A stretch of 64,000 nucleotides of DNA from Paenisporosarcina sp. HGH0030 (GTDB lineage Bacteria > Bacillota > Bacilli > Bacillales_A > Planococcaceae): assembly GCF_000411295.1 (NCBI RefSeq), contig NZ_KE150421.1, positions 2,418,329-2,482,328 of the forward strand, given 5' to 3'. Each line of letters begins with the position of its first letter. Positions within the stretch are counted from its first letter, which is position 1. Positions 17,030 through 25,984 of the stretch are shown piece after piece. The notes below the pieces were generated by a model, which was not told where the DNA came from, did not search any database, and saw only the letters and a list, made by a program, of their open reading frames with translations. Position numbers and translations under genes: made by a program.

Positions 17030-18655
17030 TTATTCTGACACCTTCTCGGCATATCTGAGGTCTGGTTTTGATAATACATCAAGACGAATTCCTTCAATCT
17101 TTTTGCTTATGAGGGTATTTTGTGCAGAGAAGAGGATTGGAATAACTGGCATTTCTTCCATCAATACTGTTTCTGCTTCATGTAATAATTCAAATCGCTT
17201 ATTTTCATCCTGTTCAACGAGTGATTTTTCTACCAACTCATCAAATTTACTATTGCTCCAATTTGTGAAGTTACTTGAGCTTTTCGAAGTATACAAGTTT
17301 AAAACTGGATATGGATCAAGGAAATCTCCGCCCCATCCCATGCGTGCTAACTGGAAGTTTTTTTGCTTGAACGTATCAATATATGTTTTCCATTCCTGAT
17401 TTTCAATCTTCACATCTAAATCAAGATTTTGTTTGAACATTTCTTGCAGGACCTCGGCGATTTTCTTATGATTGCCTTCTGAATTGTATTTCAACGTGAA
17501 TTCAGGAAGCTTGTCCCAACCCTCTTCTTTCAATCCTTCTTCTAACAATTCCTTTGCTTTTTTAGGATCAAATTTAAAGTACTCAGGGGCTTCATCTCTA
17601 AAATCTTTACCTGATGGAGATTCAACACCGTATGCAACGTAGCCATATGCAGGCTTTTCTCCCCCTTTAAGGATATTTTCAGTAAGGGCTTCTCTATCAA
17701 TTGCAAATGATAATGCTCTTCTGATTTTTGCATTAGTGAACGGTTCTTCCTCAACATTAAATGTATAGGTATATATGCTAAAGGATGGAAAATTCTCGTA
17801 TTCTTCATTACTTTTCTCTTGTTCAACTGTCTCTGCAGGTAATGCTGCTACTAAATCAAGTTCGCCTGCTTTATACATTTGGTATTCAGTTGTTGCATCA
17901 GCGACCATTTTGAAATGAACGGTTTCCATTATAATCTGATCTGCATTCCAAAAACTCTCACTTTTTTTAATCGTCAATTGTTCATTATGCTTCCATTCTG
18001 ACACTGTATATGCCCCATTTGTGACAATTCCTTCTGCTTCTGCAGCCCAATCTTTATTAGCTTCAACAACCTTTTGATTAACTGGTAAGAAACCTTCTCC
18101 CAATACTACTTTCGGGAAAAATTTCACAGGGTTATTCAATTCAACAACAAGCGTTTGATCGTCTTTAGCTGTAATTGCTACATTTTCTACAGTCCCTTTT
18201 CCTGTGTTGTAATCCTCCGCGCCTTTAATATAATAAAATTGTGAAGGGTCATAAGCAGCTGTTTCTGGATTCAAAACTCGTTTCCATGAGAATTCAAAGT
18301 CTTTTGCTGTTAAAGGATCTCCATTGGACCACTTAACATTATCTCGAATTGTAAATGTATAGGTTTTTCCATCTTCTGATACACCTACTTTACTTGCTAC
18401 ACCATCCACAACCTCTCCATCCTTATCATAAGTAAATAACCCTTGATATAGATGGCTAATAACCCAAAAGGAAGTGGTATCAGATGCAAATGCTGGGTCC
18501 AATGTATAAGGCTCTCCACCAAGGTTTGCAGTGATTTCTTGTTTAATATCTTTTTTTAACTTACCTGATGTAGCTTGTTCTGGATTGTTACATCCAGCTA
18601 ATGCTGTCACTATCAATAACATGGTGGCGATGAAAGCTAACGATATTTTTTTCAT
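17030..18655 (-). CDS. oppA: oligopeptide ABC transporter substrate-binding lipoprotein
   Basis: 541 aa. A lipoprotein signal peptide is present (MKKISLAFIATMLLIVTALAGC, lipidated Cys22). The rest is an SBP_bac_5 fold: LYQGLFTYDKDGEVVDGVA, YTFTIRDNVKWSNGDPLTAKDFEFSWKR, and AFNVEEEPF/ALSFAIDREALTENIL-type family blocks near residue 310. It captures peptides outside the cell and delivers them to OppBC. It lies last among the five transporter genes, 34 bp after oppF, with a GGAGG ribosome binding site. The S-box leader of the operon suggests that methionine-containing peptides, or methionine supply by peptide uptake, matter here. That is inference. Confidence 0.92.
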   Translation of the reverse strand: MKKISLAFIATMLLIVTALAGCNNPEQATSGKLKKDIKQEITANLGGEPYTLDPAFASDTTSFWVISHLYQGLFTYDKDGEVVDGVASKVGVSEDGKTYTFTIRDNVKWSNGDPLTAKDFEFSWKRVLNPETAAYDPSQFYYIKGAEDYNTGKGTVENVAITAKDDQTLVVELNNPVKFFPKVVLGEGFLPVNQKVVEANKDWAAEAEGIVTNGAYTVSEWKHNEQLTIKKSESFWNADQIIMETVHFKMVADATTEYQMYKAGELDLVAALPAETVEQEKSNEEYENFPSFSIYTYTFNVEEEPFTNAKIRRALSFAIDREALTENILKGGEKPAYGYVAYGVESPSGKDFRDEAPEYFKFDPKKAKELLEEGLKEEGWDKLPEFTLKYNSEGNHKKIAEVLQEMFKQNLDLDVKIENQEWKTYIDTFKQKNFQLARMGWGGDFLDPYPVLNLYTSKSSSNFTNWSNSKFDELVEKSLVEQDENKRFELLHEAETVLMEEMPVIPILFSAQNTLISKKIEGIRLDVLSKPDLRYAEKVSE

Positions 18656-18689
18656 GTTCTTTCCTCCGATTCATTCTCTAAGTTTGTTG

Positions 18690-19643
18690 TTAATACAGAT
18701 GGCATGCTACCCAATGATTTTCCTTTACTTCTTTCCATTCAGGCATTTCCATAGCACAGTGCTCCATTGCTGAAGGGCATCTGGTTCTGAATGGGCATCC
18801 ACTAGGAGGGTTGATTGGACTTGGTGGATCTCCTCCGAGAACTATTCTTTCGCGAGTCCCTCTGAGTTTAGGCGCTGAAACTGGAATGGCTGAAAGAAGA
18901 GCATTTGTATAAGGGTGAAGAGGATCTTGGAAAAGAGTTTGGCTATCTGCCAATTCCATCATTTTCCCTAAGTACATCACTCCAATCCGGTCACTGATGT
19001 GTTTCACCATTGCTAAATCATGCGCGATAAACAAATAGGTCAGATCCTCTTCCTTTTGCAGATCCTCCAATAAATTCACTACTTGCGCCTGGATAGAAAC
19101 ATCAAGGGCGGAAATGGGTTCATCCGCTACAATAAACGATGGTTGTACCGCAAGCGCTCTTGCGATTCCGATTCTTTGCCTTTGTCCTCCACTGAATTCA
19201 TGGGGAAAACGCTTGGCATGATCCGGATTCAAGCCTACTCTTTCTAGAAGCTGAAACACTCTTTCCTGCTTCGCTTTTCCTTTTGCAAGGCCGTATGCAT
19301 CAATACCTTCTGCAATAATTTCTCCCACCCTCATCCGGGGATTAAGGGAGGCGTGTGGATCCTGGAAAATCATTTGCATCTTACGGTTAAATTCCCGCTT
19401 TCCTTTTCGATCCAGCTGTGAAATATCCTTTCCTTCAAACATCACCTTTCCAGCAGTCGCTTCGTACAAACCGACAATTGTTCTGCCTATTGTGGATTTT
19501 CCACTTCCACTCTCCCCAACAATGCCAAGAGTTTCTCCCTTTTTTATTGAAAAGGAAATACCGTCGACTGATTTGATAACCTGCTTATGACCCACATCGA
19601 AGTGTTTTTTCACGTCATGAATTTCTAATACATTTTCAGACAA
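18690..19643 (-). CDS. oppF: oligopeptide ABC transporter ATP-binding protein OppF
   Basis: 317 aa from a TTG at 19641-19643, preferred because AAGGAG is 8 nt upstream; the GTG three codons earlier touches the ribosome binding site. Walker A GESGSGKST, signature LSGGQ-type FSGGQRQRIGIARAL, Walker B FIVADEPISALDVS and the H-loop AHDLAMVKHI are complete. The C-terminal OppD/F extension includes cysteines (GCPFRTRCP) typical of the Fe-S/cysteine-containing oligo_HPY tail. It pairs with OppD to power peptide import. The gene overlaps the end of oppD by a few bases. Confidence 0.92.
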   Translation of the reverse strand: MSENVLEIHDVKKHFDVGHKQVIKSVDGISFSIKKGETLGIVGESGSGKSTIGRTIVGLYEATAGKVMFEGKDISQLDRKGKREFNRKMQMIFQDPHASLNPRMRVGEIIAEGIDAYGLAKGKAKQERVFQLLERVGLNPDHAKRFPHEFSGGQRQRIGIARALAVQPSFIVADEPISALDVSIQAQVVNLLEDLQKEEDLTYLFIAHDLAMVKHISDRIGVMYLGKMMELADSQTLFQDPLHPYTNALLSAIPVSAPKLRGTRERIVLGGDPPSPINPPSGCPFRTRCPSAMEHCAMEMPEWKEVKENHWVACHLY

Positions 19644-20658
19644 GTTGCTCACTCCTTGCTGTATTTAACTCTTTCACTTTCACGGCACGGTGATCATTCA
19701 ACCAGCACTTGGCATAATGATGGTTTGAGAATGTTTCTGTCTTTGGCATATGTAAAACGCACATTTCCATTGCAAAAGGACACCTGGAAGAAAATGGACA
19801 TCCTTTTGGTGTGGCGAATAAATCCGGGGGTGATCCTTCAATGGGAATGAGTCTTTCTCTCTCGGGAGAATCTAGGTTAGGAACTGATTTAAGAAGTCCC
19901 CATGTATATGGATGTTTTGGGCTTTCGAAAATTTCCTCAACTGTCCCACTCTCCACTACCAGTCCGGCATACATGACTGCAACACGATCGGCAACTTCTG
20001 CCACGACTCCCAAGTCATGCGTGATTAATATAATTGAAGAATTTCGCTTTTGCTGAATATCTTTTAACAAATCCAAAATTTGTGCCTGAATGGTTACATC
20101 AAGCGCTGTTGTTGGTTCGTCTGCAATAATAAGTTTAGGATTACAGGCAAGTGCAATCGCTATAACTACTCGTTGCCGCATTCCTCCACTGAACTCATGT
20201 GGATACTGTGAATATCTTTTTGCAACATCCGGAATCCCGACTAGTTCCAGGAGTTCAAGGACTTTTTTCTTCGCTTCATTCTTTGATAACTTTTGATGTT
20301 TCAAAATGCCTTCGCGGATCTGGTCTCCTATTTTCATCGTTGGGTTCAAAGATGTCATCGGATCTTGAAAAATCATGCCAATTTCAGATCCGCGTATTTG
20401 TTGCAGCTTCTTTTTTGAAAGTTTTGTAATGTCCCGGTTTCCAAAAGTTATCTGCCCATTCTGCACTATTCCATGTGGAGTGGGAACCATTCCCATAACA
20501 GCCTGTGCTGTCACACTTTTCCCGCATCCGCTTTCCCCGACAATCGCTAAGGTCTCCCCTTCGTCAATGTAAAATGAAACTCCTCTTACAGATTGGATTT
20601 CTCCACCATACGTTCGAAAAGACACTTTTAAATTCTTCACTTCTAGTAGCTGACTCAT
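19636..20658 (-). CDS. oppD: oligopeptide ABC transporter ATP-binding protein OppD
   Basis: 340 aa. Walker A GESGCGKSVT, signature FSGGMRQRVVIAIAL, Walker B LIIADEPTTALDVT and H-loop THDLGVVAEV are present. The oligo_HPY tail carries the cysteine set GCPFSSRCP. It forms the ATPase heterodimer with OppF. The start ATG at 20658 has TAAGGAGGTTAGGTCAT in front. It lies 14 bp after oppC, clearly in the same operon. Confidence 0.93.
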   Translation of the reverse strand: MSQLLEVKNLKVSFRTYGGEIQSVRGVSFYIDEGETLAIVGESGCGKSVTAQAVMGMVPTPHGIVQNGQITFGNRDITKLSKKKLQQIRGSEIGMIFQDPMTSLNPTMKIGDQIREGILKHQKLSKNEAKKKVLELLELVGIPDVAKRYSQYPHEFSGGMRQRVVIAIALACNPKLIIADEPTTALDVTIQAQILDLLKDIQQKRNSSIILITHDLGVVAEVADRVAVMYAGLVVESGTVEEIFESPKHPYTWGLLKSVPNLDSPERERLIPIEGSPPDLFATPKGCPFSSRCPFAMEMCVLHMPKTETFSNHHYAKCWLNDHRAVKVKELNTARSEQLV

Positions 20659-20672
20659 ATGACCTAACCTCC

Positions 20673-21629
20673 TTAATTTTTCGATCTCGGATCCAAAGCA
20701 TCTTGTAATCCATCGCCGAAAGCGTTAAAAGCGAACATCGTTAATGAAATCATGAGAGCTGGGAAGAATAATCTCCACCATTGTCCGCTTAAAATGATAC
20801 CAAGAGAGTCATTTGCCATTGTTCCCCAGCTCGCAGTAGGTGCCTGTACCCCAAGTCCGAGAAAACTTAAAAAGGATTCTGCAAAAATGGCTTGAGGAAT
20901 AGTAAATGTTAAGGTCACAATAATGATTCCCATCATATTCGGCAGTAAGTGTTTAATAATGATTTTGCTATGGGAAGTCCCAAGCTTTTCAGCGGCTAAA
21001 ACATATTCTTGCTGTTTCAACTGAAGTATTTGTCCTCTCACAATTCTTGCCATTCCCACCCAGCCTGTAATGGACAGTGCAATAATCATGGTGATCAAGC
21101 CTGGTTCCATAATGACCATAAGCAGTATGACTACTAAAAGATACGGAATTCCATACAGGACTTCGACAATTCTCATCAAGAAACTGTCAATTTGGTCTCC
21201 CGTCTTGCCTCTTCCGGCCATATATCCTGAAACACCGCCGACTGCGATACCGATTACAAGATCAATAATTGCTGAAGCAATTCCGATGATTAAGGAAATC
21301 CGTGCCCCGGCCCAAATTCTTGCCCACATATCACGGCCGAGATCGTCTGTGCCGAACCAGTGTTTACCAGACAAAGGAAGATTTCCTTCTGTCAATGACT
21401 GTTCGCTCTGGCTATATGGAACCAAATAAGGACCGATAATAGACAGTAGAATGATAGCAGTCAATAAAACAAAACCAAGGACAGCCATTTTGTTTTTAAA
21501 TATTTTTAATACAGCATCCTGCCAAAAGCTCAAACTTGGCCGTGAAATTTGCGTATTATCAAAATGAGCAGGATTTGCTGGCCGAAATAATGAATCCGTT
21601 TCCGGTAGAGAATTTGTCACATTATTCAC
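20673..21629 (-). CDS. oppC: oligopeptide ABC transporter permease OppC
   Basis: 318 aa. A cytoplasmic N-terminus is followed by six membrane segments. The OppC_N domain is at about 35-85 (FKNKMAVLGFVLLTAIILLSIIGPYLVPY). The permease domain has the coupling (EAA) loop EYVLAAEKLGTSHSKIIIKHLLPN. The region LSGKHWFGTDDLGRDMWARIWAGARISL is the family hallmark. The start overlaps the stop of oppB by 8 bp, so translation is coupled. It forms the channel with OppB. Confidence 0.93.
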   Translation of the reverse strand: MNNVTNSLPETDSLFRPANPAHFDNTQISRPSLSFWQDAVLKIFKNKMAVLGFVLLTAIILLSIIGPYLVPYSQSEQSLTEGNLPLSGKHWFGTDDLGRDMWARIWAGARISLIIGIASAIIDLVIGIAVGGVSGYMAGRGKTGDQIDSFLMRIVEVLYGIPYLLVVILLMVIMEPGLITMIIALSITGWVGMARIVRGQILQLKQQEYVLAAEKLGTSHSKIIIKHLLPNMMGIIIVTLTFTIPQAIFAESFLSFLGLGVQAPTASWGTMANDSLGIILSGQWWRLFFPALMISLTMFAFNAFGDGLQDALDPRSKN

Positions 21630-22548
21630 CCCTGCTTGTGAGTTTAATTCTAGGATCGACGAATCGATAAGCTAGATCGATGATAAATAAGGTAATGATT
21701 AAGATAATGCTGTAAAAAATTGTGGTACCGAGAATAACTGGATAATCCCGGTTGAAGATACTGTCAACAAAATACTTTCCGATACCAGGAATAGCAAAAA
21801 TCTTTTCGATGACAAACGTTCCTGTAATGATGGCTGCAAATAAAGGACCGATAAAGGAAATAACCGGTATAAGTGCGTTTCTAATTCCGTGATTCACAGC
21901 AACAGAAAATGTTGAAAGTCCTTTGGCTTCAGCAGTTTTTATATAATTTTGGTTATAAACTTCAAGCATGCTGGTCCGGACAAATCTCGCGATGATCGCT
22001 AACGGTCCCAAAGCTAAAGCGAAGGAAGGCAAGATGGTGTGCTGCCATGTTCCCCAGGATGCCACCGGAAATATGCCCCACTCAACACCAAAATATTTGA
22101 TTAATAACGGAGCTAAGATAAAACTTGGAATGGAAATGCCGATAATCGCGATAAACATAGATATATAGTCGAGCATCCGGTTATGGTTCAAAGCAGCAAT
22201 CACTCCCAACCCGATTCCCAAAACAAGTGCCATTACAAGAGACTGGAGTCCTAGCAATGCCGATGGACCAAAGCCCTCTGCAATCAGCGTATTTACATCC
22301 CTTGTTTTTGATTGGATAGATGGTCCAAGATCGAATTGGGCCAAGTCTTTCAAATACAGAAAATATTGTTCCGCCAAAGGCTTATCTAAATTATATTTAG
22401 CTCGCATATTCTCCAGGATTTCATCCGGTAGCATTTTCGCGTCGCTCGCAAAAGGATCTCCCGGAATAAAATGCATCATAATAAAAGTTAAAGTTGCAAT
22501 TATCCATAAGGTTACAATCATGGTAAACAAGCGTTTGACTATGTACAC
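21622..22548 (-). CDS. oppB: oligopeptide ABC transporter permease OppB, first gene of the operon
   Basis: 308 aa from a GTG at 22546-22548, chosen because GGAGG lies 8 nt upstream and the protein then begins at the typical YIVKRLFTMIVTLWIIATLTF. Six membrane helices are present. The EAA-type loop NYIKTAEAKGLSTFSVAVNHGIRNALIPV and the N-terminal MMHFIPGDPF are characteristic. It is the first gene after the tandem S-box leader at 22662-23016, and the order oppB-C-D-F-A-DUF3899 follows. The operon is transcribed leftward. Confidence 0.92.
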   Translation of the reverse strand: MYIVKRLFTMIVTLWIIATLTFIMMHFIPGDPFASDAKMLPDEILENMRAKYNLDKPLAEQYFLYLKDLAQFDLGPSIQSKTRDVNTLIAEGFGPSALLGLQSLVMALVLGIGLGVIAALNHNRMLDYISMFIAIIGISIPSFILAPLLIKYFGVEWGIFPVASWGTWQHTILPSFALALGPLAIIARFVRTSMLEVYNQNYIKTAEAKGLSTFSVAVNHGIRNALIPVISFIGPLFAAIITGTFVIEKIFAIPGIGKYFVDSIFNRDYPVILGTTIFYSIILIITLFIIDLAYRFVDPRIKLTSRGE

Positions 22549-22661
22549 TTTTACTTCCTCCAATTCTAGATTTATAACCAATCAATCAAACCTGAATACT
22601 AGGTTTTATTAATGTGTTATTCACTTACTCAATTTGAATTTCCCTCCTTAAATACCGAAAA

Positions 22662-22812
22662 CCCCTCAACAAAGATAAGTTGAGGGGCAGATTTAACCAT
22701 AAACTTATCTTATCTGTTCAGAATTGATTCTGATGGAATTGGCACAGTGTTCTGCAAAAGAACCTGTTGCCGAGGTTTCATAGGGCCAGTCCCTCCACCT
22801 CTCTGGATAAGA
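22662..22812 (-). promoter_or_regulatory. SAM-I (S-box) riboswitch 2, proximal to oppB, with terminator
   Basis: On the minus strand the aptamer runs from 22811 with CTTATCCAGAGAGGTGGAGG, then GACTGGCCCTATGAAACC, CGGCAAC and GTGCCAATTCC, the conserved SAM-I core. It closes with GATAAG. The terminator stem CCCCTCAAC with its complement (22662-22687) is followed by TTTTCGG. The 3' side of P1 (AAGATAAGTT) is a perfect 10-nt complement of AACTTATCTT inside the terminator (22672-22681), giving an anti-terminator when SAM is absent. So it should be an OFF switch in high SAM. Confidence 0.95.
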
Positions 22813-22856
22813 TTGATATTCAGTTTTCAAAATTTTGCTTTATGTACATATAAAAA

Positions 22857-23016
22857 AGCCTCTTCCAATAAACAAGAAGAGGCTCATCATAAATATATCG
22901 ATTCAGCTCTTCTTATCTGTCAAGTTTACACCTGATGGAAGTAGCACAGTATTCTACAATAGAACCTGTTGCCGAGGTTTCAAAGGGCCATGTCCCTCCA
23001 CCTCTCTGGATAAGAA
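22857..23016 (-). promoter_or_regulatory. SAM-I (S-box) riboswitch 1, distal copy, with its own terminator
   Basis: The aptamer runs leftward from 23014 with CTTATCCAGAGAGGTGGAGG, GGCCCTTTGAAACC, CGGCAAC, TGTGCTACTTCC and GATAAG. Its own terminator is AGCCTCTTC / GAAGAGGCT (22857-22884) followed by TTTTTTATATG. The sequence AAGAAGAG after P1 is complementary to CTCTTCTT in the terminator, so a separate anti-terminator exists. It lies about 30 nt after the predicted transcription start of the opp promoter. The RNA polymerase must pass this switch and the one at 22662-22812 before reaching oppB. Confidence 0.95.
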
Positions 23017-23046
23017 AAGTTATTAAGTTATGTTCGGCTACAAATT

Positions 23047-23075
23047 ACTATAGTGCTCTAATGTTTTACTGTCAA
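23047..23075 (-). promoter_or_regulatory. sigma-A promoter of the opp operon
   Basis: Minus strand TTGACA (23070-23075), exactly 17 nt, then TATAGT (23047-23052). Transcription would start near 23040, about 25 nt before the first S-box aptamer. Confidence 0.85.
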
Positions 23076-23317
23076 CACAAATTATATAAATATTTTAAAT
23101 AGATTTGTTTTTTTACAAACCGTGATCCATATAAGTACGGTTTTTATTAGTTTGATTTTGAAAGTATCACCTATATTTATAATGTAGGTATTTAGCAATT
23201 TTCAAGGTTTCTTGTAGCATCATTTACGTGAATTCAGATCTATTAACTAAACCCAAGTCCTTTAAATTCAGCTTCGTCCAATCAAAATCCCATCAGGATA
23301 CTACACTTGATTTTCTG

Positions 23318-23400
23318 TTTTCTCTAAAAACTGACCCCTACATTTTCCGCTAAACTGATACTTTTAAATAGTCCAGCCCTTTGCTACTGTTATCAGTGAA
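23318..23400 (+). repeat. dispersed repeat copy 1, possible insertion-sequence end
   Basis: About 80 bp that aligns with 33489-33570 in the same orientation. Shared blocks are GATACTTTT/AATACTTTT, AATAG, CCTTTGCTA and GTTATCAGT. The run CTGACCCCTACATTTTCCGC resembles, from memory, the ends of IS21-type elements. No transposase is next to either copy. Confidence 0.5.
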
Positions 23401-23429
23401 TTCAAAAAAACGCAAAGAAGGGTTAAACT

Positions 23430-23975
23430 ATGCAAAATACACAAAGTTATTCAAGCTCAATCTCACGCACTCGCACATTTGATTTAATTTTAACGTCTAT
23501 GTTAATTGCACTTGTATTCGTTGCTACACTCTTATTAAATATCAAACTACCGATTACGGCGAATGGCGGTTTAGTTCATCTTGGAACAGCTATGCTCTTC
23601 ATTGCCTCCATTTTATTTGGTCCTAAAAAAGCAGCCATCGCTGGTGCTGTTGGGATGGGGTTATTCGACTTAGTTTCTAATTGGACATTGTGGGCACCCT
23701 TCACCATTGTGGCTCGCGGCTTACAAGGATATATAGTTGGAAAAATTGCTTGGTCGAACGGTCGCAATGGTAACAGTGTTGCTTTCAATCTACTCGCTAC
23801 TATTGTTTCTATTCCTGTGATGTTAGCGGTTTATTACCTTTGTGAAGGGGTTCTATATGGTAACTGGATTGCACCTGTGGCCTCTATTCCTGGAAACATC
23901 GTTCAAAATGTTGTCGGGATCATTGTAGCCATTCCTGTAGCTAGTGCACTGAAAAAGGTTCCTTTTTTTAAGTAG
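23430..23975 (+). CDS. ECF transporter S component (HmpT/PdxU-like, COG4720 type)
   Basis: 181 aa with about five or six membrane segments. The pattern LVHLGTAMLFIASILFGPKKAAIAGAVGMGLFDL and WAPFTIVARGLQGYIVGKIAW fits substrate-specific S components of energy-coupling-factor vitamin transporters, most like those proposed for hydroxymethylpyrimidine or pyridoxine. It needs the shared EcfAA'T module encoded elsewhere. No riboswitch is recognised upstream, so the vitamin cannot be assigned. The start at 23430 has AAGAAGGG in front. Confidence 0.75.
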   Translation: MQNTQSYSSSISRTRTFDLILTSMLIALVFVATLLLNIKLPITANGGLVHLGTAMLFIASILFGPKKAAIAGAVGMGLFDLVSNWTLWAPFTIVARGLQGYIVGKIAWSNGRNGNSVAFNLLATIVSIPVMLAVYYLCEGVLYGNWIAPVASIPGNIVQNVVGIIVAIPVASALKKVPFFK

Positions 23976-24017
23976 TACTATTGTTAAACACCATATAACA
24001 ATTTTTATATAACCTAA

Positions 24018-24052
24018 AAAGGGGAAGGCTTTGTTATTAAGCCTTCCCCTTT
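24018..24052. terminator. bidirectional intrinsic terminator
   Basis: Stem AAAGGGGAAGGCTT / AAGCCTTCCCCTTT between the convergent ECF-S gene and the permease gene. Its sequence is nearly the same as the terminator at 25886-25927. Confidence 0.85.
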
Positions 24053-24075
24053 ACTATTGTTTTTTAGAAAGTGAA

Positions 24076-25467
24076 TTATCGGTTAGTCACTTGATCATCT
24101 TTTTGAGTATCTATTGGAACACGCTTGCCGATTCGAAAAGCGTAAAAACTAATGACAACAAGACATAAGAACACAATACCTGCAATAAGCGACATCCGTG
24201 TGTCCTCATTAAACCACATGCCAACTAAAACTATAATTAAAAAGGCGATGGTAATGTAGTTTGTCACCGGTGCAAAAGGCATTTTGAATGGATGATTATC
24301 CATTTCAGCCCCTTTTCTTTTTCGGAATTGAATTTGACTAATTAGAATGACAAACCACGGAATCATACCAGGCAGTACACTTGCACTGTATACATACACA
24401 AATAAATTTTCTGGTGCAATGTAACTTAGCACAACGCCAACTATTAAACCAAGCATTACACCAAGCAAACTAAATATAGGCACTCCATTACGAGAGAGTT
24501 TTGTAAAGAACTTTGGTGCTTGTCCATTTATCCCTAATGTATAAAGCATACGTCCTGCACTATAAATACCACTGTTACAGCCTGACAACGCCGCTGTGAT
24601 GACGACAAAGTTAATAAGTCCGGCGGCGGCTGTAATACCCACTTTCGCAAAAGTTGCTACAAATGGGCTACCAATCGAACTCAGCTGATCCCAAGGATAA
24701 ACTGTTACTATAACAAAAATCGCACCAATGTAGAAAATTAAAATACGCCAAATAAGACTTTGAATGGCTTTCGTTAATGTTTTTTGCGGATCTTTCGCTT
24801 CACCAGCTGTAATCCCAATTAGTTCGACACCTTGATAAGCCCCAATAACTAGTGATAGCGCAAAGAAGAAGCCTGTCCAGCCACCTGTAAAGAAGCCGCC
24901 ATGTTCCCAAAGGTTAGATAATCCGATTGCATTTCCTCCATTACCAAATCCGAAGAAAATAAGGCCAAACCCAGCAATAATCATCAATACAATTGTAACG
25001 ATTTTAATCATCGCAAACCAAAATTCAAATTCACCAAATACTTTAACAGAAACTAAGTTAGCTGCACCCAGAATCACTATTGCGATAAGACCTGGTATCC
25101 AAGCAGGCAGGTCTGGGAACCAGTACTTCATGTATGCCCCAACAGCTATAATTTCTGACATCCCAACAATTACCCACTGGAACCAGTTACTCCATGCCGT
25201 CATATACCCCGCTAAGGGATGAATGTACTTATGGCCAAATGTCGCATATGAACCTGTACTTGGCTCTAAATATAACATTTCTCCCATTGCACGCATTATG
25301 AAAAAGATAAAAATCCCTGTGATTGCATAAGCAAGCATTACAGACGGACCCGTCCATTTAATTGTGCTGGCTGAACCCATAAATAAACCAACACCAATTG
25401 TACCTCCCAAAGCAATCATCTGAATATGACGCGCTTCCAAGCCTCTCTTTAATTCTTTGTTTGCCAT
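24076..25467 (-). CDS. amino acid permease (APC superfamily, AAT family)
   Basis: 463 aa with 12 membrane segments. The N-terminal [32 protein letters not shown] is the amino acid permease signature. Other family blocks are [38 protein letters not shown] and [26 protein letters not shown]. Closest in pattern to AapA/ProY/YbgF-type permeases of Bacillus; substrate (Gly/Ala/Pro or similar) is not decidable. It is a proton symporter in the cytoplasmic membrane. It is monocistronic with a strong terminator, and has a GGAGG ribosome binding site before the ATG at 25467. Confidence 0.88.
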   Translation of the reverse strand: MANKELKRGLEARHIQMIALGGTIGVGLFMGSASTIKWTGPSVMLAYAITGIFIFFIMRAMGEMLYLEPSTGSYATFGHKYIHPLAGYMTAWSNWFQWVIVGMSEIIAVGAYMKYWFPDLPAWIPGLIAIVILGAANLVSVKVFGEFEFWFAMIKIVTIVLMIIAGFGLIFFGFGNGGNAIGLSNLWEHGGFFTGGWTGFFFALSLVIGAYQGVELIGITAGEAKDPQKTLTKAIQSLIWRILIFYIGAIFVIVTVYPWDQLSSIGSPFVATFAKVGITAAAGLINFVVITAALSGCNSGIYSAGRMLYTLGINGQAPKFFTKLSRNGVPIFSLLGVMLGLIVGVVLSYIAPENLFVYVYSASVLPGMIPWFVILISQIQFRKRKGAEMDNHPFKMPFAPVTNYITIAFLIIVLVGMWFNEDTRMSLIAGIVFLCLVVISFYAFRIGKRVPIDTQKDDQVTNR

Positions 25468-25885
25468 TCAATTTCCTCCTCTTAGACTATAAAATTGCTT
25501 CAATTAACAGCAAGCTACTAATATCTCTATTCGGTATTAAAAATGATGAAGGGAGCGTCACTTTCAATATATTTTAAAAGTAATTTACTTGTCTTATAAT
25601 AATAAATTATCCGACAGAATACAAATGTATTTTTCAGGAAAACACTGGTATAATCAGTATCTTTCGACTATATTTAAAACAGTAACTATGTTAGAAATAA
25701 AATAATTTTTATTTCTAAATAGTAATAATATTATACAGATTCTTTCTATTGTATTCTTTCCCTCGATAAATATCTTTTCTTTATTGGATAAAAAATCAAA
25801 CTTAAAAAATATATTGAATTTCACTTTCAGTAAACAGACATAGCTCCAGAGTTGTCGGAATCATTGTAGTTATTTTAGCTAAAAT
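25468..25885. other. intergenic stretch without a recognisable gene
   Basis: Very AT-rich region between the permease start and the terminator of mqo. It presumably holds the permease promoter, but I see no convincing boxes. Confidence 0.5.
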
Positions 25886-25927
25886 AAAAAAGGGGAAGGC
25901 TTAGTATATCAAGCCTTCCCCTTTTTT
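25886..25927 (-). terminator. intrinsic terminator of mqo
   Basis: A 17-bp stem (AAAAAAGGGGAAGGCTT with its complement) around TAGTATATC-type loop bases. It is nearly identical in stem to the terminator at 24018-24052. Confidence 0.88.
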
Positions 25928-25984
25928 ATTGTTTTTAAATGCTATGTTAAAGAAAGTATGAAAATTCCATATCCAAAATTAACT

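Noticed and set aside
19656-20708. Several plus-strand frames opposite oppD and oppF
   Set aside because: They are antisense shadows of conserved ATPase genes, with no ribosome binding sites or family features.
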